Notes: generated by a model not told the origin, from the letters alone. Counted from the first letter of the stretch, positions 1 to 8,136 are shown. The stretch: 46,560 nt of DNA from Bacteriovoracaceae bacterium UBA7317 (GCA_002474345.1 DKQD01000060.1:40980-87539); one strand, 5' to 3'. Made by a program: numbers and translations.

Positions 1-260
1 ACTTTTTTGGCAACTTTTTTAGTGGTTTTTTTGGCCACTACCTTTTTAGCAGCCTTTTTCGTGACTTTCTTGGCAACTTTTTTAGCCACTTTTTTTGCAG
101 GAGACTTTTTAGCTACAGCCTTTTTTTGAACCTTTTTAGAAGCTTTCTTACTGGCTGACGCAGAGCTCTTCTTCTGAGCTTTCTTAGAGGAAGCCTTTTT
201 AGCTACTTTCTTTGTTGATTTTTCAGCTGCCTTTTTCTTGGTCGTTTTTTTTTTGGCCAT
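1..260 (-). CDS. histone H1-like Lys/Ala-rich DNA-binding protein (5' part, runs off the window)
   Basis: I read this frame by hand: it opens at the ATG at 260 (MAKKKTTKKKAAEKSTKK) and stays open to base 1, giving at least 86 residues. The composition is almost only Lys, Ala, Val, Ser and Thr, in repeated blocks such as KKVAKK, KKAAKK and KKASKK. This is typical of bacterial histone H1-like nucleoid proteins (Hc1/AlgP C-terminal type), which bind DNA without sequence specificity. A clear ribosome binding site, GGAGAT, lies a few bases upstream. A second ATG at 264 is in another frame. The C-terminus is outside the window, so a folded extra domain cannot be excluded. The family assignment rests on composition and repeats only. 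Confidence 0.7.
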   Translation of the reverse strand, partial: MAKKKTTKKKAAEKSTKKVAKKASSKKAQKKSSASASKKASKKVQKKAVAKKSPAKKVAKKVAKKVTKKAAKKVVAKKTTKKVAKK

Positions 261-305
261 CCATCTATCTCCTAGCAAAATCGAAAGGTGAGCCCTTAAT
301 GCTTC

Positions 306-334
306 AATTTAAGACACATTTTCCACAGTGTAAA
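306..334 (-). promoter_or_regulatory. putative sigma70 promoter of the histone-like gene
   Basis: On the minus strand TTTACA (334-329) and TAAATT (311-306) are separated by exactly 17 bases, about 45 bases before the start codon of the histone-like gene. Each hexamer has one or two mismatches to consensus. Predicted by eye only. Confidence 0.4.
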
Positions 335-404
335 CCTGATGGGCCCAAGCCGAGGAAAGCTTACAAAAAAAGAGCTAAAAATCCAAGAAAAAGGTCTCAA
401 TAAT

Positions 405-1217
405 TTACTTACCTTTAAAATCAGGGCTTCTTTTATCCAAAAAAGCCTCTGTACCCTCTTTCATATCCTCAGAAGCAAAGAGCAAAGCAAATTGCTCAGA
501 CTCAACTTCCAAACCATTGGGAACAGTCAAATCATTCCCTCTATTCATTACTTTTTTAGCCCGAGAAACAGCAAGAGGTGAGTTTTGGGCAATTTGGTCC
601 AACAACTCATTAGCTCCCTTTATCATTTCGCTTTTTTTATCATAAATCCTTAGAACTAAACCGAGCTCATGGGCTTCCTCTACGGACACATTGCGCCCTG
701 AATAAATTATTTCCTTTGCTTTATTTCTTCCCACAATTTTGGCGAGCCTTTGAGTTCCCCCAAAACCAGGAATAAGACCTAACCTAACTTCTGGCTGACC
801 AAACACAGCATTTTTTGTAGCAAAAATAAAGTCAGCGCTCATTGCCATTTCACAGCCTCCGCCAAGGGCAAAACCGTTAACCGCCGCAATTACTGGAAAA
901 GGCAAGTCTTCTAAAAGAAGAGTCACCTTCTGTCCTGCAACAGCAAACTTTTCGGCTTCCAAGGTTCCCATCACAGACATTTCTTTTATATCGGCTCCAG
1001 CAATAAAAGCTTTTTCACCAGAACCAGTAAATATCATCCCTTTTAGTACAGAGTCTTTCTGTTGTCTTAAAGAGCTCAAACAGTCATCTAGTTCTTCTAA
1101 CAACTTGGTATCCAATGCATTTAAACTTCTTGGCTTATCAACAACAAGCATTAATACACCAGAATCCAAGGACAAATCTAAAAATTCATAGCGTTTGTTT
1201 TGCTCTTCAATATTCAT
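405..1217 (-). CDS. enoyl-CoA hydratase/isomerase (crotonase family)
   Basis: A 270-residue crotonase-fold protein that would hydrate trans-2-enoyl-CoA to 3-hydroxyacyl-CoA in beta-oxidation or butyrate-type metabolism. Visible motifs are the oxyanion-hole segment AFIAGADIKEM, the NGFALGGGCEMAMSADF block with the first catalytic Glu, and FGQPEVRLGLIPGFGGTQRL with the second catalytic Glu. Having both acids favours a true hydratase over other crotonases. The start ATG has a strong GGGGAGAGG ribosome site. It overlaps the 3' end of the upstream 3-hydroxyacyl-CoA dehydrogenase gene by 11 bases, so the two consecutive pathway steps are translationally coupled. Substrate chain length cannot be read from the sequence. 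Confidence 0.9.
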   Translation of the reverse strand: MNIEEQNKRYEFLDLSLDSGVLMLVVDKPRSLNALDTKLLEELDDCLSSLRQQKDSVLKGMIFTGSGEKAFIAGADIKEMSVMGTLEAEKFAVAGQKVTLLLEDLPFPVIAAVNGFALGGGCEMAMSADFIFATKNAVFGQPEVRLGLIPGFGGTQRLAKIVGRNKAKEIIYSGRNVSVEEAHELGLVLRIYDKKSEMIKGANELLDQIAQNSPLAVSRAKKVMNRGNDLTVPNGLEVESEQFALLFASEDMKEGTEAFLDKRSPDFKGK

Positions 1218-2058
1218 AGAAACCTCTCCCCGATTTTTTTCCGAATCTCCCAGCTAGCACATATTTTTTCAATAAAGGACACGGTCTATACTTTGTATCT
1301 CCAAGACCTTCATGAAGAACTCCCATTATGGCCAAACAGGTATCCAAGCCAATAAAGTCTGCCAACTCTAGTGGTCCCATTGGTTGATTTGTACCTAATT
1401 TCATAGCGCTATCAATATCTTCAACCGAAGCGACTCCCTCATATAAGGCATAAACAGCTTCATTTATCATAGGCATTAAAATTCTATTAACAGCAAAGCC
1501 AGGAACATCATTTGCTTTAACAAATATTTTCCCCATCGCTTTTGCAACAGAAGCCACAGAGTCAAAGGTTTCATTTGAAGTTTCCAATCCTTTAATACCC
1601 TCAACTAACTTCATAACAGGTACAGGGTTCATAAAATGCATCCCTGCCACTTTACTAGGCCTTTTTGTTTGAGAGGCTATTTCAGTTATGGAGATAGAAG
1701 AAGTGTTGGATGCAAGTAAGGCGCCTTCTTTAATTATCCGGTCGCATTCTTGAAAAATTTTAAACTTTACATCCTTTCTTTCTGTCGCAGCCTCAATAAC
1801 AAGATCGCAGTCAGACAACCCCTCAAGGCTTGTCTCCAATTGTAGAGATTCCTGAGCTTTTTGCGAAGCTTCTTCGGTCCACTTCCCTTTGGAAACACCA
1901 CGAGCTAATTGTTTCTTAATAAAGGCTGCCCCTCTCTCCAAACTTTCGGAGGAAGAGTCAAAAAGATGTGTTTCAAACCCACTTTGAGATGCTACTTGAG
2001 CTATTCCCCGCCCCATTTGACCTGCACCTATTACTCCAATTTTACTAACAACACGCAT
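1207..2058 (-). CDS. 3-hydroxyacyl-CoA (3-hydroxybutyryl-CoA) dehydrogenase
   Basis: About 283 residues, the usual length of single-domain 3-hydroxybutyryl-CoA dehydrogenases (Hbd/PaaH/FadB2 type). It oxidises 3-hydroxyacyl-CoA to 3-ketoacyl-CoA with NAD. The N-terminal Rossmann motif is IGVIGAGQMGRGIA. The catalytic His lies in AGMHFMNPVPVMKLVEG and the partner Asn in NRILMPMINEA. The C-terminal helical domain ends GRFGKKSGRGFYEY, as is common. An upstream in-frame ATG at 2082 has no ribosome site. The ATG at 2058 follows an AAAAAAGG stretch with good spacing, so I chose it. Overlaps the crotonase gene downstream. No thiolase gene is in the window. Confidence 0.9.
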   Translation of the reverse strand: MRVVSKIGVIGAGQMGRGIAQVASQSGFETHLFDSSSESLERGAAFIKKQLARGVSKGKWTEEASQKAQESLQLETSLEGLSDCDLVIEAATERKDVKFKIFQECDRIIKEGALLASNTSSISITEIASQTKRPSKVAGMHFMNPVPVMKLVEGIKGLETSNETFDSVASVAKAMGKIFVKANDVPGFAVNRILMPMINEAVYALYEGVASVEDIDSAMKLGTNQPMGPLELADFIGLDTCLAIMGVLHEGLGDTKYRPCPLLKKYVLAGRFGKKSGRGFYEY

Positions 2059-2184
2059 CACAAAACCTTTTTTATTGATCATATAAAAAGATAGGTGATT
2101 TTAAGCCCTTAAAAGCGTCTTTTCAAGGAGCTTAGCTTTAAGACACCAAGCCCCCCAAATCTCGCTCTCCTATGATAAAAAGGC

Positions 2185-2213
2185 TTGCCAACCTTTTCGA
2201 ATTAGAATAAAAC
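2185..2213 (+). promoter_or_regulatory. putative promoter of rpsT
   Basis: TTGCCA (2185-2190), a 17-base spacer, then TAAAAC (2208-2213), followed 55 bases later by the rpsT start. The -35 box is good and the -10 box is weak. Confidence 0.35.
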
Positions 2214-2267
2214 CAAGCCCTGATATTGCTGAATATTATATTTTACTTATTAAGGAAGGGGTTATTC

Positions 2268-2528
2268 GTGGCTAATCATAAATCTGCAGCAAAAAGGGCA
2301 AGACAATCAAATAGAAGAATGGAAATGAATAAGATTAGAAAGTCTGAAGTCAAAACTGCGGAAAAAAGTCTAAGAACTGCTCTTACAGAAAAAAATAAAG
2401 ATAAAGCTAGTGAATTACTTGTCAAGGTCCAAAGCCTTTTCCAAAAATTAGCAAAATCTGGTATCACTAAGCAAAAGACTGCTTCTAGAAAAACATCTAG
2501 ACTAGCTCAGCAAGTACACAGCTTATAA
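2268..2528 (+). CDS. rpsT: 30S ribosomal protein S20
   Basis: S20 is a primary 16S rRNA-binding protein of the small subunit. The 86-residue product begins (M)ANHKSAAKRARQSNRRMEMN, which is the family's hallmark N-terminus, and stays very basic and helical, with the conserved AKSGITKQKTASRKTSRLA tail. I place the start at the GTG at 2268, because AAGGAAGGGG lies 6-7 bases upstream and the family begins directly with this ANHKSA sequence. A longer frame from a TTG at 2226 would add 14 hydrophobic residues with no counterpart in S20. Monocistronic, with its own terminator. Confidence 0.97.
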   Translation: MANHKSAAKRARQSNRRMEMNKIRKSEVKTAEKSLRTALTEKNKDKASELLVKVQSLFQKLAKSGITKQKTASRKTSRLAQQVHSL

Positions 2529-2565
2529 GCTATAACTACCCTCTTCACTAAATTTTTAAGATACC

Positions 2566-2604
2566 AAAAAGCTTTGTTTTATAACAAAGCTTTTTTTGTT
2601 TTGG
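2566..2604 (+). terminator. Rho-independent terminator after rpsT
   Basis: A perfect 13-bp stem (2566-2578 with 2583-2595), centred on AAAGCTTTGTT, has a TTAT loop and is followed by more T-rich sequence. The outer A:T pairs also give a T-run on the minus strand, so it may also stop the holA transcript coming from the right. Confidence 0.85.
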
Positions 2605-2644
2605 AGGCCTGTAAATACTACTCTAAAACAGGAATCTATGTTTT

Positions 2645-3598
2645 CTAAGGCAAAGCAAGACTATTCATCAAGACCTGTAGGTGCACTCGACCTACACCCT
2701 TTTTCGCTTCGACCTGGAGCTTGCTAAACTTCCTGATAGATAAGTGCAACTCAGACTTAGTCCACAAATTACTTTGTGCAACAATCTTTTTGTCATAGCT
2801 ATTAAGACTCTTCTTTTCACTTATATAAGAAGTATCTGATAGTTTTAAAAGGTGGGATTGCATAAAACCAAAAAACTCCTGAAGAGAGCTTTCAGGAACC
2901 TCGAGATCAATGAGTTTCCCCCAAAATAAATCTTTCTTTTTTTCTGAATAAAGGTCTGCCAAAAGAAAAGAGTCCAAAAACTCAGGAGGTATTAGCTCCC
3001 GAACTCTGGCAAGCTGGATGTTCTGACAATCATTACCGAAGTGAAGACGTAAAACATTAAAAGCCCTCACATAATCACTAGACTTATCAGGCAATGATTT
3101 AATTAAGTAAGCTTCAACCTCACGATTCAATCTAATATTTAAGGTCTTAGCAAGAAAGCGAAAAAAGGTTTCTTTTTCCCAAAAGCGAGGCTGTGTAATA
3201 GTAAAAAAAAGGTCATCTTTAAACTTTCTTACACATTTTTGATAAAAGCTACTTTTCGATGAAAATATAAAAACCAAATTTCTAGAAATCTTCGAATAAT
3301 CCTCAAAAAAGCGTATTGCGACGCGCTCCCCCAAGTGCTCAGCTTTTGTGATAACAATTGGTTCATTATTTGAAAAAAGGTCCAAAGAAACCAAGTTTCT
3401 ATCAAACCAATCAGAGTCAACACTCCTTCCATCAAGGGATGTAAACCCCTTATAAGCTTCGCTTCTTTTTAAAAAGTGAATAAATAGGGCCTCTAAATAG
3501 GGGTCTTTAACGCTAATCCCAAGGAGGTTTCCCCTCTCTTTGGAGAGGTTCTTCTCTAAATCAGAAAAAAAGCTCCAAGGTGCTAAACTAAAATGCAT
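2645..3598 (-). CDS. holA: DNA polymerase III delta subunit-like protein
   Basis: A 317-residue protein with the outline of clamp-loader delta: a short N-terminal region, an RFC-like segment with LFSNNEPIVITKAEHLGE and NLVFIFSSKSSFYQK, a helical middle domain (RLNREVEAYLIKSLPDKSSDYVRAFNVL split by loops), and a C-terminal helical collar around DTSYISEKKSL. Delta has no working Walker A motif and opens the beta clamp. The main support is context: lptE directly upstream with an 11-base overlap is the arrangement seen in many proteobacteria (lptE-holA). Sequence identity to well-known deltas is low by eye. A general AAA-like protein is the alternative. Confidence 0.7.
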   Translation of the reverse strand: MHFSLAPWSFFSDLEKNLSKERGNLLGISVKDPYLEALFIHFLKRSEAYKGFTSLDGRSVDSDWFDRNLVSLDLFSNNEPIVITKAEHLGERVAIRFFEDYSKISRNLVFIFSSKSSFYQKCVRKFKDDLFFTITQPRFWEKETFFRFLAKTLNIRLNREVEAYLIKSLPDKSSDYVRAFNVLRLHFGNDCQNIQLARVRELIPPEFLDSFLLADLYSEKKKDLFWGKLIDLEVPESSLQEFFGFMQSHLLKLSDTSYISEKKSLNSYDKKIVAQSNLWTKSELHLSIRKFSKLQVEAKKGVGRVHLQVLMNSLALP

Positions 3599-4247
3599 TA
3601 AGAACCTCTTTTCGAAACCTTTTTGAAACTGATTTAGCTAGTTCCCCAACAGTAATTTGAAACCAAGATTTACTTTTCGTGAAATTAGCAACCCTACTTT
3701 CAGTCTCCCCTTCTTTTCCTACAGAGATTGACCTTAGAAAACTAGAAGTTAAAGGTAATCTTTCATCTAGTACAATTCTAGAGTTTTGAATAACATGCTC
3801 TCCCCATGGCCCCTTAACTAGATTAACTATATTAGGATCTGGCTTTTTTATAACAACGATCCTCAAATTTAACTTATAAGAAGTATCAGATACCGTATAA
3901 AAAGGACTTCTACCAGGAAGAGCATCCTTCGATATAAAAGCTCTTCCAGACTGAGAAAATACATCTGAAGTTTTAGGACCGGAGCTTATGATACCAATAA
4001 GAACAGCATCTTTGTCCTTTTCCAAGCCTGAGTAAACCTCTAAACCTGAATAATGAGAAAGAAGAAGAAAAATTTCCTTCGTAAACGCATTGCTTATATT
4101 TGGAATTGCTGATTTATTAATAAACATTGGAATAGAAAGACTCTTTATCCCAAAATGGGAGAATGGATTTTTAACTTGTCTAAAATGATAACCAGCACAA
4201 GACCCTAAAAAAAACAGGCTGCACAATATTATAAAACGAAGCCTCAT
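3588..4247 (-). CDS. lptE: LptE-like LPS-assembly lipoprotein
   Basis: From the ATG at 4247 the product starts MRLRFIILCSLFFLGSC, a short type II signal peptide with lipobox LGSC, followed by AGYHF, the typical start of LptE after its lipidated Cys. The segment FGIKSLSIPMFINKSAIPNIS and the following TKEIFLLLSH match the LptE pattern of beta strand then helix. LptE plugs the LptD barrel and helps insert LPS into the outer membrane. In-frame starts further upstream (4265, 4283, 4319) exist and none has a convincing ribosome site, so the N-terminus is uncertain. Coupled to holA by overlap. Confidence 0.75.
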   Translation of the reverse strand: MRLRFIILCSLFFLGSCAGYHFRQVKNPFSHFGIKSLSIPMFINKSAIPNISNAFTKEIFLLLSHYSGLEVYSGLEKDKDAVLIGIISSGPKTSDVFSQSGRAFISKDALPGRSPFYTVSDTSYKLNLRIVVIKKPDPNIVNLVKGPWGEHVIQNSRIVLDERLPLTSSFLRSISVGKEGETESRVANFTKSKSWFQITVGELAKSVSKRFRKEVLNAF

Positions 4248-4457
4248 GCCAACACAACTAGTCATAACAAAATCATCTCGCATAAAGTAAGGAAACCCTC
4301 TTATAAAGAACTCGTCCACTAACTAATGCCAGACAATACAAAAATAGTAACCATTCCACAATTCCTTTCCATTAATAGAAAAAAGAATCACTAGAAAATC
4401 TTCTATTTGTCGTCCATAATGCCATAATTCTTAACTCCCTTAGTTCTAGGAATAATT

Positions 4458-4994
4458 TTGAAGTTAGTATCTAAAATACTTGAAGTTAATCCATCTCTTA
4501 ACAATACAGGCTTGAAGTATGGAAGCAGGTCTTTTGTCCCAAGACCAACTTTAGAAATAAAGCACCTGCAAAAAGAGTGGGCCAAGATTGTGGGAGACGG
4601 CTTTTTATCGAAGCACACAGTTCCAATTCATATCGAAAAAACTAAACTTTACGTGGTTACGGATCATCCTTCTATCCTTGAGCAGGCTCCTTTTATGAAA
4701 CGAATTTTTCAACAAAAGGTTGACCAAGAAAAAAAAACCCGGTTTTTTAAAATCAAAAGCGTAAGTTTTATTTTAGACATTGAATTGTTTACTAAGCAAA
4801 AATCTTCTATCGAAAAAGCTTTTTTACAGAAAGAAAATGGACCTTCTCTTCATCCTTTTTCACCTGAATATAAATCTCTTAAAAAAAGGGCCGAAAAAGA
4901 GTTCCAATTTGTAGATGATGCTTTAATAAAAGAGAAACTCATTTCTCTATTTATTCAAAAATCTTCCCATGAAAAGAGAGGTAATCCCAAATGA
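4458..4994 (+). CDS. DUF721/DciA-like protein
   Basis: 178 residues from a TTG start with TAGGA about 8 bases upstream; no ATG occurs before residue 79, so the TTG is needed. The core LQKEWAKIVGDGFLSKHTVP, then IHIEKTKLYVVTDHPSILEQ, matches the DUF721 pattern: Trp, IVG, a conserved His-x-x-Pro turn, then strands of a KH-like fold. DciA proteins of this family recruit or load the replicative helicase DnaB in bacteria lacking DnaC. The C-terminal 80 residues are basic and of unknown role. Its 3' end overlaps the convergent methyltransferase gene by 48 bases. The family call is fairly good; the helicase-loading role is inferred. Confidence 0.65.
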   Translation: MKLVSKILEVNPSLNNTGLKYGSRSFVPRPTLEIKHLQKEWAKIVGDGFLSKHTVPIHIEKTKLYVVTDHPSILEQAPFMKRIFQQKVDQEKKTRFFKIKSVSFILDIELFTKQKSSIEKAFLQKENGPSLHPFSPEYKSLKKRAEKEFQFVDDALIKEKLISLFIQKSSHEKRGNPK

Positions 4995-5579
4995 TTTATA
5001 TTTAAATATCTCAAAATCTTTAGGCTTTTTTTCCAGAAACATTTTAATGTCATTATAAACTTCACCATCTCTACCCAAAAATAATACGATACCTTCCCTG
5101 TCTAAAGTAAAGTAAATAAAGTTCAAAAAATTAGAAAAGTCTAACTCTGAAAAAAAACGACATAAATTGCGTCTTTTATCACTGCCCAACCGATTCTTAC
5201 CTTTTTTAAAATAAGGGGGGTTAGAAATGATTAAGTTGTATTTCATTTTGGAGCTACCACTGAATGAATCAAGATTAGCATTAAAGAATTTAACCTTATC
5301 TCTTTGATACTGACTCAGAAAAGAGAAAACATTCTTTTGAAAAAAAGGCTCAAATAAACTTTGAAGTTCAAGAAAATGAAAAAATGAAACATTTTCCAAC
5401 TGTACCATTGTCTCAATACCCACAACTCCACAACCAGAACAAAGATCTAAACCTTTAATAGAAAAATCTTCAGGAAAGATCTCTTTAACTAATTTTGAAC
5501 TTTCTTCTGCGAGAAGCAAAGAATCTTCTGAAAACTTATAAAATTCTGGCTGATAATATTTCAAGTTGTTTAAGGACAT
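4947..5579 (-). CDS. TrmN6-like tRNA (adenine-N6) methyltransferase
   Basis: Class I SAM-dependent methyltransferase of about 210 residues. Motif I is GLDLCSGCGVVGIE and the amino-methylase motif IV is IISNPPYFKKG, which marks N6-adenine or N-Gln/Asn methylation. The N-terminal YYQPEFYKFSEDSLLLAE is characteristic of the YfiC/TrmN6 group, which makes m6A37 in tRNA1(Val). The start at 5579 (MSLNN) is preferred; an in-frame ATG at 5609 would extend it by 10 residues. Both lie inside the 3' end of tsaC, so the two genes overlap by at least 44 bases in different frames. Another small-substrate N6 methyltransferase is possible. Confidence 0.75.
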   Translation of the reverse strand: MSLNNLKYYQPEFYKFSEDSLLLAEESSKLVKEIFPEDFSIKGLDLCSGCGVVGIETMVQLENVSFFHFLELQSLFEPFFQKNVFSFLSQYQRDKVKFFNANLDSFSGSSKMKYNLIISNPPYFKKGKNRLGSDKRRNLCRFFSELDFSNFLNFIYFTLDREGIVLFLGRDGEVYNDIKMFLEKKPKDFEIFKYKSFGITSLFMGRFLNK

Positions 5580-6150
5580 CTTCAAACCGTTGACCCTTTC
5601 TAATAACATCGATTTCTTGTGGGTTTAAAAATCTAACGATCGTAGAAGAATGGCCTGATAAAACCAATTGATCAGAGTAGACTATACTAGCACTTGGGGC
5701 ATGTTTCTCATGAAAAGCCTGAGCATCCGCTTTATTAAGAATAGGTTCCTCACCGCTTAGATTAAGACTAGTTGTTATAACAGCTTTTCCCTTTAAGCCA
5801 TCGACAAGGTCTTTAAAAAAGCTTCCTTGGAGGCAACGAATGCATACAAAATCACTTTCTTGAAAAATCCATGATGGAATATCTTTTTTGGCCCACTCAA
5901 TAGGAAGGCCCAAAGTTGTCTCCAAATAAAAAAAAGACTCCATCCAATCATCTGAAATTATTTTTGGAAGCTCAAAGTATTCTCTTATGTGATCTATACA
6001 AGAAAAAAGTATAGAAACCGGCTTATTTGTATTTATTTTTTTAATTATATTGATTTCATCATAATTTTTTTTTGATAGAATACATCCACCAATCCCCCAA
6101 ACAGTATCTGTTGGATAAATTATAACTCCATTTTGTTTTGATAGATTCAT
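5536..6150 (-). CDS. tsaC: threonylcarbamoyl-AMP synthase (TsaC/YrdC/Sua5 family)
   Basis: 204 residues with the YrdC fold. GVIIYPTDTVWGIGG is the nucleotide/threonine-binding start, KPVSILF follows the basic Lys-Arg loop, VITTSLNLSGEEP corresponds to the SANxSG motif, and LVLSGHSSTIVRF to the PSTIVD motif. The enzyme makes threonylcarbamoyl-AMP from Thr, bicarbonate and ATP for t6A37 in ANN-decoding tRNAs. It lacks the C-terminal Sua5 extension, so it is the short TsaC type. It lies in the same minus-strand run as the mla genes and overlaps the downstream tRNA methyltransferase gene, so two tRNA-modification genes are coupled. Confidence 0.9.
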   Translation of the reverse strand: MNLSKQNGVIIYPTDTVWGIGGCILSKKNYDEINIIKKINTNKPVSILFSCIDHIREYFELPKIISDDWMESFFYLETTLGLPIEWAKKDIPSWIFQESDFVCIRCLQGSFFKDLVDGLKGKAVITTSLNLSGEEPILNKADAQAFHEKHAPSASIVYSDQLVLSGHSSTIVRFLNPQEIDVIRKGQRFEDVLKQLEILSARIL

Positions 6151-6170
6151 GTTCTTCTCTTAAATAATTT

Positions 6171-7319
6171 TTATTGAATAAGCCACCATAGCATTGATTT
6201 TTTCTTATGCCCCAATTTGAGTAATTTATAAAGGCAAAAGTGCTTAAAATGGCTTGAGATTAACTTTTTACTATAAAAAGAATATTCTAATTGGAAATTT
6301 GCTCTTCTATAATTACTATCAATACCAGAAATCAGTTCTTTTAAAGTCTTGTATTCCATAACTTTAAATACTAGGTATTTGTAGTAATCATTTTTTTGCC
6401 TCAAGAGATTCGTTATTTTGTTTTTAAAAAAAGTCTTTTTTATTATTTCTTTATCGACAACTGCAACTAATAAAGATAATTCAGAGAAACTCATTTCTTT
6501 TATCTTTTTCTCTTCTAAGTGTTCCTTAAGTAATAAAAATCTTTCCGAATACAGCTTCTTTTTGGTTAGCAGATAGGAGAGAAAAAATAAGTACTCGGAG
6601 CTATTCCGATTATCTTTAGAAAGTTCTCGAATATCCAGCAAGCTCCAGTTTGTATCAATATCCTTTAGAAGTGCTTTAAATGCATCTTTTTGGAAGTAAT
6701 AATAGAAGTTAAGATAAGTAAAAAAAACCTTTTTTAAAGTCTTATTTTTTAAATTATCTTTTATGAAAGCAAAAGCCCTAAAAAGAGTCTTCTCCAATAA
6801 GATCCTTTCACTTTTTTTAATTCCTGGGAAAATAGGGTTAAAAATAAAGTATGCAGGGTCTATTTTTAAGATGAACTTTACTCTTTTTTCCACTCTATAA
6901 TAGTTATCAAACTTTAAAGCTAAAAGAATTTCAACTAAGCTTTTTAAATAAACAGATTCAAAAGAATCAACCTTGGATAAAAACCCGATAGCTTTATCCA
7001 GGTCTCCTTTGGAGTCTTTTTTGCTTCCAAGAAACACAAGGAATTCTTCAAAAAAAGATATAAATTTTTTTACTGTTTTTAAATCTTGCTTTTTCTTTCT
7101 GTGGGTATCTAAAAAAACCTTTTTTTCCTGTTTATCAAAGGGAGCTTTGTTTAAAAGACTTTTTTTATTTCTCTCCAATAGTAAATCGAAAAATGCTCTA
7201 TGCTGATTAGAAACCTCAGCACTACACTTATCCAAAAGGCTTCTAACCTTATCTTCATCAATTCCCAAAGACAAAAACATCTGAGATGTGAACGTTGTCA
7301 TCTCATTACAGTTTTCCAC
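6171..7319 (-). CDS. unknown helical protein, probably the C-terminal part of the upstream GYF protein
   Basis: I do not recognise a family in these 382 residues. The sequence is strongly helical and Lys/Phe/Leu-rich, with repeated helix pairs resembling solenoid (TPR/HEAT-like) proteins, for example LLEKTLFRAFAFIKDNL and KVFFTYLNFYYYF. The nominal GTG start at 7319 has no convincing ribosome site. The same frame stays open upstream for a further 32 codons with protein-like sequence (FDINPRITFGGVFLETNSKV), as far as the A14 tract at 7417-7430 in the preceding gene. A single -1 shift there would join the two genes into one product of about 652 residues. I therefore doubt that this is an independent gene. 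Confidence 0.6.
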   Translation of the reverse strand: MENCNEMTTFTSQMFLSLGIDEDKVRSLLDKCSAEVSNQHRAFFDLLLERNKKSLLNKAPFDKQEKKVFLDTHRKKKQDLKTVKKFISFFEEFLVFLGSKKDSKGDLDKAIGFLSKVDSFESVYLKSLVEILLALKFDNYYRVEKRVKFILKIDPAYFIFNPIFPGIKKSERILLEKTLFRAFAFIKDNLKNKTLKKVFFTYLNFYYYFQKDAFKALLKDIDTNWSLLDIRELSKDNRNSSEYLFFLSYLLTKKKLYSERFLLLKEHLEEKKIKEMSFSELSLLVAVVDKEIIKKTFFKNKITNLLRQKNDYYKYLVFKVMEYKTLKELISGIDSNYRRANFQLEYSFYSKKLISSHFKHFCLYKLLKLGHKKKSMLWWLIQ

Positions 7320-7399
7320 AACGTTAGGTACCTTGGAGTTTGTTTCTAAAAAAACCCCTCCAAAAGTAATGCGGGGATTTATATCGAATTTTTTTAAAA

Positions 7400-8128
7400 T
7401 TAATGGTTCAAGCTGCTTTTTTTTTTTTTTAAATCTACAGTTTGGGCGACAGCATCAGGAAAAAACAAAGAGAAACTGCTTGATTTAGGAAAAAGGCTAT
7501 TTAGAGTATTCTTGTAAAAAATAAAAACGCCTAAGAGAATCAATAGTAGCAATAAGAAAATGTAAAAGAGGAAGCGATCATTTCTTTTTGGCCCTTCAAT
7601 CACTTCATATCTTTTTTTCAATTTTTTCTTCCTTGCCTTTTTTCTTCTAGGCTTTTTTTCGGATATGCTTCTTTCAGATGATTCAGACTTTTTTATTTTA
7701 TCTTCATCTGCTTTTTCATTTTCCTGAGTCTCCTTTTGACCCAACTCTTCTGGAAACTCTAAATCATTCGACTCTGGTAAAATATCTTTTTCACTCTCTT
7801 CGGTACCAAATTTTTTGATTTCTGGAAACTCTAAATCTTCATTTTTGGGAAGAGAAGCTTTTTTTTCTAAAGCCTCCAATTTTTCAATTTCACCTTCTGC
7901 AAATATGCTTTTTGCTTCTGAAACCGGGTTAAAGTTTTGTTTTTCATCATTATAAATGTGTTTTTCAACAAGCTCTTTCTCTCGAACCTGAAACCAAAAA
8001 CCATTTCCAGAACAAATCTCATCCTCGCTTATAAGATTACCTTTTCTTATGAGCTCAATGACTCTTTCTTTTGAAATTGGTCCAAGTATTTGATTTTGAT
8101 GCGTCCTAATAAGCCAGTTTTTTTCCAT
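7400..8128 (-). CDS. GYF-like domain, acidic/basic linker and transmembrane segment protein
   Basis: Residues 1-50 (NWLIRTHQNQILGPISKERV, then a second strand ending SGNGFWFQV) match the GYF_2-type domain: Trp at the start, GP, a helix, then a final aromatic strand. These domains bind proline-rich or other peptides. Next come about 90 Glu/Lys-rich residues with two LEFPE repeats, a polybasic stretch KKPRRKKARKKKLKKR, and one membrane segment (FLFYIFLLLLLILLGVFIFY). After that the frame runs through a 14-A tract and ends at once with SSLNH. The ending looks accidental; see the frameshift finding. It follows mlaD by 8 bases and probably shares its operon. The topology implies a cytoplasmic GYF domain. 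Confidence 0.75.
   Translation of the reverse strand: MEKNWLIRTHQNQILGPISKERVIELIRKGNLISEDEICSGNGFWFQVREKELVEKHIYNDEKQNFNPVSEAKSIFAEGEIEKLEALEKKASLPKNEDLEFPEIKKFGTEESEKDILPESNDLEFPEELGQKETQENEKADEDKIKKSESSERSISEKKPRRKKARKKKLKKRYEVIEGPKRNDRFLFYIFLLLLLILLGVFIFYKNTLNSLFPKSSSFSLFFPDAVAQTVDLKKKKSSLNH
7417..7430 (-). repeat. A14 homopolymer in coding sequence (candidate slippage site)
   Basis: Fourteen T on the plus strand, read as A14 in the minus-strand gene, is the longest homopolymer I saw in coding sequence here. The 0 frame stops 6 codons later. The -1 frame stays open through the next gene. Tracts of this length commonly cause transcriptional slippage in AT-rich genomes. Confidence 0.8.
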
Positions 8129-8136
8129 TTCACTCT

